NCBI GenBank assembly: GCA_026008535.1 | Contig: BRKX01000015.1 | Span: 23,457,501-23,521,500 of the forward strand | Origin: Perilla frutescens | Lineage: Eukaryota; Streptophyta; Magnoliopsida; Lamiales; Lamiaceae | Reading direction: 5' to 3' | Length of the DNA stretch: 64,000 nucleotides | Part shown: in pieces, positions 58,195-64,000 of the stretch | Layout: each line of letters opens with the position of its first letter | How positions within the stretch are numbered: position 1 is the stretch's first letter | Program-made: the position numbers and the translations under genes | The notes under the pieces: generated by a model | What the model saw: only the letters and a program-made list of their open reading frames with translations | The model's database searches: none | What the model was told of the DNA's origin: nothing

Positions 58195-59594
58195 GTCATT
58201 CTATATAGCATTTTATGTGCCAAATCTTTTTTTTTTTTTAATTTTCAATTTATTACGATTTAATTTAATTTAGAGTTCATCCGATCATTTCTCAATTAGG
58301 GTATATTAAAAAAAAAAAAACTAGTAATGACAGGTAACACGGGAGGTGAACGGGGAATCTGATCCAAGAAAAAATACCGTACATAATTTAATAGCTTATA
58401 CGTGGTCAAACATCTTGTAAAAAGTATGTAACGAAATTATTTAAATAACTTTTGCAAGATTTGCAGTAGTGACGAAGAAAATCTCGGTACGCAACAATCA
58501 GTCATGACGATCTAATTAAAATAATAACCCCTTAATTATACCACTCTGGTCGAGATCGGGATGATTTTTACACTTATTAATTATTGATATGAATGATAAA
58601 ATCTCATGAAAGGAATGAATCTTTTCGACAAACATCAACTAATCAACAACGCAGTCGAATCAATCTTCTATATAAAAAAGAAGTTTTATTTAGACCTGTA
58701 TTTCTGTGGAATCTAAAATATAATTAGATATAATTAACTGTATGTAATGAATTAATTGTATCGTCATTCGTACAAATGAATATTGCATATATATACGATT
58801 AATGATATTAAAGAAATATCTTCAATAATCTTGAAGTCGTGATTTCATGTCAAGTCATGCACGCTTTGAAAGCAACTTCCACTTCGCTCTGATTTTGTAT
58901 TCTGTTCATAAACCTTAACTACTTCTTGCAATATTGATGGACCAAAAAATTGAAAGGAAATAATATATATGATTTAGCAGAAAAAAAGATTTCGCGATTT
59001 TGTGAATATAATTTTTTGTCACATTATATTATTTACATTCATGTAAACTCTCAAGTCCCAACTAGCTTTAGTAATTGGACGCTGTCACTGAGCCGATATT
59101 ATCTCATATATGATATATTCCGATAAATATATATACCATCTCCATAATTGGCTTAGTTAAGAAAAAGTAGAAAAAACAAAAAGAAACAAAATCAATCCAA
59201 AAAAAATAAAAAAAAATCAGCCACACATGGAAGTTGCTGAGCTCAACAATGGCATGACGACAGAAATAATTTTCAAATCATTTCACTGCTGTCCTCTTTT
59301 CTCTTTCACTAACAAATTTTTTCACGATTTCATCTCTCTTTCTCCAACCATATATTTCTCTAACTCTCAAATTCTTCCCAATTTTTGTTACGTTTCTCTT
59401 GTTGTTTTCCTCTTGTTTCTTCACGAGTATGTATATGCCAATTACCAATTAATATGGATGTAAATGTAAGAGTACTCTCGTTTACATTCACCACAAGATA
59501 AATGCAAACGGTTAACGGTAAAAAAGTGAAAGCGGAAAAATGAAAAAGAAGGTTAGGTTTGCATGCATAGCTAGAAATTAAACTCTGTGATGCC
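56165..59594. other. RAD23 3' flank and intergenic sequence
   Basis: The first ~300 bp are the presumed RAD23 3' UTR. The rest is AT-rich, without a supported gene; a (CT)n(AT)n microsatellite lies at 58154-58194. Short ORFs such as 59227-59463 lack any recognisable domain and lie in the upstream region of the next gene. Confidence 0.45.
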
Positions 59595-59602
59595 TATAAA
59601 TA
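59595..59602 (+). promoter_or_regulatory. TATA box of the NPF gene
   Basis: TATAAATA, 63 bp upstream of the start codon, giving a short leader starting near 59628. Confidence 0.75.
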
Positions 59603-59664
59603 CCTGGCGTTAGGGGGTGCATTTGAAGCTAACACAACCACAGTAAGTAATTAACATTAAGAAG

Positions 59665-61663
59665 ATGGAAATGCCAAAGCAGAATCGTCGAAATGTCGAA
59701 AAGAAACAGGGTGGCATTATCACTATGCCTTTCATCTTTGGTAAGTAGCAATACCTTTTTATTCATTCATCAAGAGTATTCAACCTATGATCGATTTATA
59801 TTCCTGTAATTAAATTGTAATAATGAATGTTTGTAATTGTAGCAAATGAAATATGTGAGAAATTGGCTGTGGTTGGATTTGGAACAAACATGTTAAGCTA
59901 CTTAACAAGTGAGATGCATCTGCCGCTGACTAAGGCAGCCAACACTCTTACCAACTTCGGAGGGACTTCCGCCATGACGCCGTTGCTCGGGGCGTTTCTT
60001 GCTGATGCTTTCGCCGGAAGATTTTGGACCATAACACTTGCTTCAATCATCTACCAAATAGTACGTTGAGTAGCTAGCTACTACGTACTAACTAATTTTA
60101 ATTAATATAAAATATACAAAATTACAAATACAAATCAATCTTGTCCTAACTAATAATTAATTAATTCATGCATCAATTGAAGGGGATGATAAGCTTGACA
60201 GTTTCAGCAGTGGTGCCCAACTTAAGGCCTCCCCCTTGCGAAAAGGGCGAAAACTGCGAAGAAGCGAATTCCGGGCAGCTTGCAGTCCTCTACATGTCAC
60301 TGTTGCTGACGGCGTTAGGGTCCGGGGGGATACGGCCATGCGTGGTGTCGTTCGGGGCGGATCAGTTGGAGGAGCAGAAGGCGACAACGTGGAAGTTCTT
60401 CAACTGGTACTATTTCTGCATGGGGGCTTCAATCCTTATTGCTAACACTGTCATTGTCTACATTCAAGACAACATTGGATGGGGATGGGGCCTCGGAATC
60501 CCAACTGCTGCTATGTTTCTATCCATCATCGCCTTTGTTTTCGGATACCCTTTGTATCGGAAACTAGAACCCGCCGGCAGCCCCTTCACGCGCCTGCTGC
60601 AGGTCACGGCCGCCGCCTTCAGAAAGCGGAACGTCCCTATCATGTCTTCTTCGGTGTTGTATGAAAATCAGGATCTTGATGCTGCTATATCTGTTGGTGG
60701 GAAACTCCTCCATACCAAAAACATCAAGTAAGTTATATTTATATTATATATGCTTAATTAACTCCCCTGCATCTGCATGTGTGGCTGTGTTTAATATAAT
60801 TAATTTGTTATATATATAGGTTTTTGGACAAAGCTGCTATTGTAACTGAGGAAGACAACCTTAAATCCCCCAACCTGTGGAGGCTGAACACAGTCCACCG
60901 CGTGGAGGAGCTGAAATCTTTGATCCGAATGGGGCCGATATGGGCGGCCGGAATCCTCCTCATCACGGCGGCGGCCCAACAAAACACCTTCTCCCTCCAG
61001 CAGGCCAAGTCAATGGACAGACACATAAACAAAAACTTGGAAATCCCAGCTGCATCAATGACCGTCTTCACCCAAATCTCTATGCTCTCCACCATAGTTT
61101 TCTACGACCGAGCTTTCGTCCCCATCGCCCGCAAAATCACAGGCATAGAGCGCGGCGTTTCCTTCCTAACCCGAATGGGCATAGGCTTTCTCATATCGCT
61201 GCTCGCCACATTCGCCGCCGGATTCATTGAAATCCGGCGCAAGCATGCTGCCGCGGGCGCCGGCCTAATAGACGAGCCTTACGCCGTCGTACCTATTTCG
61301 GTTTTGTGGCTAATGCCGCAGTATTGCCTCCACGGGATAGCGGAAGCGTTCATGTCGATCGGGCATTTGGAGTTCTTTTACGATCAGGCGCCGGAGAGCA
61401 TGAGGAGCACCGCCACCGCCTTGTTTTGGCTCTCCATTTCCGCCGGAAGTTACACGAGCACCCTACTCGTCACCCTTGTCCACAACCTCTCAAATTGGCT
61501 ACCCGATCATAATCTCAACAGAGGGAAATTGGAGTATTTCTATTGGTTGATCACGTTGTTGCAGCTTCTCAACTTCATTTATTACCTTATTTGCGCCAGA
61601 CTCTACACATTTAAGCCGATTCAGGCTCGTGAGAGGGTAGATGAAGATGGATTTGATCTTTAA
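59665..61663 (+). CDS. NPF3.1: NPF3.1-like transporter (NRT1/PTR family)
   Basis: Four exons: 59665-59740, 59843-60060, 60183-60727, 60820-61663. They total 1683 nt and 560 aa, in frame at all junctions. The start is the first ATG after the TATA box. The N-terminus is short and basic, then GGIITMPFIFANEICEKLAV. E28-xx-E31-K32 is the proton-coupling ExxE[K/R] motif of the family. GSGGIRPCVVSFGADQ, NWYYFCMGAS and APESMRSTATALFWLSIS are family signatures. Length and the ~12 membrane spans fit the POT/MFS fold, with a central cytosolic loop after TM6. The sequence resembles Arabidopsis NPF3.1, linked to nitrite and gibberellin transport; the substrate of this protein is not shown by sequence. No disruption is seen. 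Confidence 0.93.
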
Positions 61664-63170
61664 TTAGAATAGTGCGTTTAAGCTTAATTTAGCTCTCGGG
61701 ATATCTATCTATATATATAAAGAGTTGCTTAATTTCTATAATTGTCCTAGTGCGTATATATAGATTATAAATCTATGTATAATATAGTGCATTAATTAAT
61801 TAATTGTGTATGGAAATGAGTTCTTTGTCGGATATTCCTCTATTATAGAATGAGTACGTACGCATTTTTAGAGAATATCGGACAATTAACTTGATCCAGA
61901 TTACATAATTATATATAATTAACATATATATCTCAGTAGAACTAGCTAGTTTCATGCTTAGGATCGAGTGATCAATCTCAATGTCGTAGGTCAAGCGACT
62001 CAGAATGTACCTATAGAAGAGTCGTTCTAAATAAAAAACTAATATATTAGATAAAGATATTTTCAAATTATAATAATATATGTTTAATGGTGCATGCAGT
62101 GATTTATTGATTGTTTTTAAATAAACTTCATTATATATTTCAGTAATTTTCCATCATCTTTTAATTCTCACATATTCTCCTAACAGTTGATCAAGCAGTT
62201 GTGCTGTGTGCCCTTCCACTCGAGTTCAAGTATTGCAATATCTCAACATGACCAATTAATATTAATTATATATGTTTGCTTTGACATTATATTTCTACGT
62301 ACTTTAAAAAAAAATTGTTTTTACATCAAGAAGATTATTTACAAATTAAGATATATTGTTCATATTTATTGTTAATTAGGGTTGATTCTACCAAATTAAA
62401 TACTATAAATATTTTTTAGTATTTAATATTTATTTTTAGTTAATATTTGATTACTTCATAATTAAGATTTATAATTTTTTATTTTAATTTTCTGTTCATA
62501 AATGTTGACCAGAGTTGATTATGTTACAATTAACTTTTAATTGAAAAATAAAAAAAAAATTAATAATAGAAGAAATGAATAAACACGATTTGAAAACATA
62601 TGATTTAATGCGTTAATCGCTCATCCAATAATTAACAAATATATAAGAGAGGAGAAAAGTAAAATTTACATTAGAATTGCACTTTGTTTTACAGTCTAAA
62701 CGGAGGGCCAAATTTCAACAATGAAATAGATTGCTTGAAATGGTCCAGCACCTTCCAATTTCACGGGCTTTGCATTACGATATGTGTATAGGCTTTCCAC
62801 ACATTAAATTAATTTCATGGGTAATTCTATCCAGAGCCTCAATATTTCTCTTTATAATCCCATCTATATATTCATATATCTATATACTATATAAAAACAG
62901 AATAGTAGGGTAATTTAAGTAATTTATAATTAAGTTGGTTTTTTTTAAAAAATAATTCAAAATTACGTTTATTTTATTTTATGTGCTGAATACAGCGGTT
63001 AGTTCTCTAAAAATAATTACAAAAGCCTTACCTAATTATATTACTCAAGCGGTGCATGTTGAAAAAATACATTCTCTCCAAAACTCTGGTTTCCTCTCAA
63101 AAGCTGCTTGTGCGAGAATCGTTGAGAGTGGAAACTATCCCAACTTCCAGTAACCTATATAATAAGTACA
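61664..63170. other. NPF 3' flank and intergenic sequence
   Basis: No further gene. At 62879 the sequence TCTATATACTATATAAAAAC, followed by AGAATAGTAGGG, resembles plant Helitron 5' ends (weak evidence; no partner 3' end is found nearby). Confidence 0.35.
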
Positions 63171-64000
63171 TGTAGCGACTCGGTTTTCTTTATACTTAAA
63201 TTGCTACATTTTTCTTTTCCTTCCTAAAAATGTTTTATTTTATTTGCGTGATATTAATTGCTTAAGTCTAATAAGTCGCGCCTAAGTAAGTTAATAATTA
63301 ACTAAGCATGAATTTATTTTAGAATATGATTATTTCATGTCATGAGCATGCATGTAGATTTTTAATAAGAGTGTCTAACATATTACATTTTATTTAGCCA
63401 AAGTTTATTCCAAGCCCATTTGAATTATTTGGAGCCCAAGTCTTTATAAGCCCAATGTTGAGCCCAAGTTCTGGAAATTTTCCTTCTTCATTCTCCATGA
63501 ATTCGAGTAGCATGAATTTTGATATATTTCAAACTCTCCAAGACTTATCACTATTTGATCTTATCAACTTGTTCTCTTGATAGCCACGAAATCTAACCCT
63601 AAATCCTAACCTACTACTATAAATAAAGAGTTTGTATCCCTCATATTTCTAACACCAAAGAGATGAAAGGAAAAGACAATAGTTTTATTTCTTCTTCATT
63701 TCAAGTTTCAAGGTTCTGAAGGTATAAAATTTCTTTTAGATTTATTGCTTCACATGTGCGTCGCATTGCATAGCATTTGCATAGTCATTTTGGGTGGGTG
63801 TGGGAGAGTGAGTGAGGGCTGGTAGTTTGTAGAGCAGCAACTCTCTACAACGCCGACTTCTGGCATCAGCGTGGTTGCGTCGGCACTCGGCGAAGCATGG
63901 CGGCATTTCAGTGAGTGCAGTTAATTTTTGTAGCTGTTCCAATTGGGCTCTTTGTCGACCATTACTCTCTATTGAGGTTTCGGGGTAGTTAGCAGCAGTC
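63171..64000 (+). mobile_element. Probable LTR, truncated by the window edge
   Basis: Begins TGTAGCGACTCGGTTT, resembling the common TGTAGCGACCCG start of plant gypsy LTRs. TATAAATAAA at 63618-63627 and a leader after it fit U3/R. The other end and any internal domain lie beyond the window, so solo or complete status is unknown. Confidence 0.5.

Noticed and set aside
59227..59463. 78-aa ORF upstream of the NPF gene
   Set aside because: No recognisable domain, and it ends 130 bp before the NPF TATA box. A chance ORF is more likely than a gene.

Overview
This window is plant nuclear DNA from a eudicot. The evidence is AT-rich intergenic sequence, spliced genes with plant-type GT-AG introns, two recognisable plant host genes (RAD23 and an NPF3.1-type transporter) and a dense, nested set of plant transposable elements. 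The repeat families look like those of asterids, perhaps Lamiales, but that is an impression and not a demonstrated assignment.

Layout. 1-7.4 kb: the end of a CACTA element with hairpin subterminal repeats, a TIR element with internal GTGCAC palindromes, and two unrelated solo LTRs, each with its own target-site duplication (TSD). 7.5-17 kb: a Stowaway MITE, then a nearly intact 9.2-kb Mutator-like element (MULE). It carries two convergent genes: a DUF1985/Ulp1-like protease gene on + and a mudrA-type transposase on -. Both are full length in architecture but interrupted by point nonsense codons, and both sit beside arrays of TAATCGATTA-type repeats. 17-32 kb: a second palindrome-bearing TIR element, a Stowaway-like MITE, a broken pogo/Lemi-like element, two MULE-type MITEs with 9-bp TSDs, a tandemly duplicated palindrome element, a PIF/Harbinger-like MITE, an RNase H fragment of a LINE and a Helitron-like end. 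32.3-39.5 kb: a complete Ty1/copia retrotransposon with near-identical 1.3-kb LTRs but a broken polyprotein. 39.6-41.3 kb: a non-autonomous hAT element with a perfect 8-bp TSD.

Host genes. 42,023-42,580 (+) is a single-exon gene for a small acidic plant protein of unknown function. 48,567-56,164 (+) is a 12-exon RAD23 gene (UBL-UBA-XPC binding-UBA, 382 aa), whose third intron holds two copies of one hAT family carrying a BED zinc-finger ORF. 59,665-61,663 (+) is a four-exon NPF3.1-like transporter gene (560 aa). The right edge enters another probable LTR at 63,171.

The most system-like object is the MULE at 7.8-17.1 kb: two head-to-head genes converging on a short shared 3' region, like maize MuDR in layout, with a SUMO-protease-like partner that has Ser at the expected catalytic Cys position and with palindromic repeat arrays in both leader introns. 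All coordinates and splice sites were read by eye; no alignment or database search was run.
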